Shown piece by piece: positions 63,177-64,000 of a stretch of DNA of 64,000 nucleotides (the stretch's first letter is position 1; each line of letters begins with the position of its first letter). The stretch is taken from NCBI GenBank assembly GCA_016490735.1, contig JAEMWC010001639.1, positions 7,501 to 71,500 on the forward strand, given 5' to 3'. A program made the translations under genes and the position numbers. The notes under the pieces are model-generated. The model did no database searches and was not told where the DNA came from. It saw only the letters and a list, made by a program, of their open reading frames with translations. The stretch is from Pachyseris speciosa (Eukaryota; Cnidaria; Anthozoa; Scleractinia; Pachyseridae).

Positions 63177-64000
63177 GGCTCTTCACTTTCGCCGCGTTTG
63201 TTTGCTTGCTGAAATCAAATCGCTTGTTTCCATGTCATTTTAAGTAATTTGCAAGCTCAAAATATTAGATAAGAGCCACCTTTCAAGGTCAGTTTACGCG
63301 GACGACTCAAGCATGAGTGTCAGCGCAATAATTAGCAAAAGATACATACAAGTGGATTCAGACGATATTGATTAATTTGCTCAGCTCTATTTATTTAACT
63401 CTGCTTGTTTCTTTTCTTCTGTTGTTGATAAAACAACAGACGGTATTTTCCATACCAAATGTCTACTCGGTTTCCAGAGAGAAGCGACTTGACTCATTGT
63501 TGGACCGAATGGTCCAAACAAGGCGGGAAAAAAAGCGATAAGAAAGCAAGCGCCGGATGGTAAAGAGTGAACGCGTTGTGGTCACTTCGGTTTTTAGTCT
63601 TTGGATCGGCCTGTCTTCAATCTGCTAGGCTTTCCATGGCCAAACAATAAATTATATATATTACTTTGCAATCGGCGCTGACAAAATGACAGAGCAGGAA
63701 GAAGAAACTGAAGCAAAGCTTTAGTACCATGAACACAGTGCATCCACACAAACTGTCTGATCGTTGGGAATATTGGCTGCACCCCTGATCTAGAGCATAT
63801 TTTTTCATAAATCGCAATGACCGTTGAGTCCAAGTTGGTAAATATGCACAAGCCAAGTATTTCTGCCCAAATATATTCTGACCATCAGTAAAGGAAATCA
63901 CATGACCTTCAACACAATTCGTGATTAACAGGTATGAGTCAAAAATCTCCAACTGCACATCGAGCAGCATTTCATTCCTCACCTTTCGTCCAAACTCTTT
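63177..64000. other. window end, no gene supported
   Basis: A 121-residue minus-strand frame (63,617-63,982) begins with a plausible soluble stretch (LLDVQLEIFDSYLLITNCVE) and then becomes hydrophobic. It could be an exon of a host gene continuing outside the window, but no family is recognisable. Confidence 0.3.

Overview
This is eukaryotic, animal DNA. It has almost no intact host genes, tRNA-derived SINEs, several families of LINEs with (ATGT)n or poly-A tails, DIRS, Ty3 and MULE-type elements, and one intronless rhodopsin-type GPCR. The mix (SINE head, many fold-back elements, PHD-finger LINEs, single-exon GPCR) best fits a cnidarian, probably an anthozoan such as a stony coral; that identification is inference. 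The only host genes I support are the complete GPCR at 58.35-59.62 kb and the 3' part of another GPCR at 1.77-2.62 kb. 

Layout. 0-14 kb: LINE debris of at least two clades, a GPCR fragment, a decayed Ty3-type element and a SINE. 14-21 kb: simple repeats and a MULE-type transposase gene (minus strand) lying between two copies of one ~430-bp inverted-repeat element. 21-31 kb: dispersed repeats, a large inverted repeat, near-perfect hairpins and small DNA elements. 31-37.4 kb: a DIRS-type tyrosine-recombinase retrotransposon (minus strand) that has itself been hit by a TTAA-flanked DNA element and by a LINE, followed by a retroelement SGNH hydrolase fragment. 

38,617-58,037 is the main object: a 19.4-kb Maverick/Polinton-type virus-like element with 145-bp terminal inverted repeats and a 6-bp target duplication (TCCAAC). 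A related repeat without the insertion is present at 25.4 kb. The element carries the virion set (double-jelly-roll major capsid, minor capsid, packaging ATPase, adenain-like protease, PLA2-bearing minor protein, two fibre proteins) and the replication/integration set (protein-primed DNA polymerase B, chromodomain integrase). It also has accessory genes: a VLTF3/TFIIB-like zinc protein, a BRO-N + VRR-NUC + C2H2 fusion, an AT-hook/zinc-finger protein and a hydrophobic-hairpin protein. Nearly every gene begins on an A/T motif that overlaps its ATG. Capsid, integrase, polymerase, fibre and PLA2 genes carry stops or frameshifts, and the polymerase has lost an aspartate of motif C, so this copy looks dead while several accessory genes remain open. 

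58-64 kb: the GPCR gene starts about 310 bp beyond the right end of the element, followed by SINEs, a DNA element with inverted arrays of a 17-bp motif, a tiny hairpin with 9-bp flanking duplications, and a second copy of the 21.2-kb repeat.
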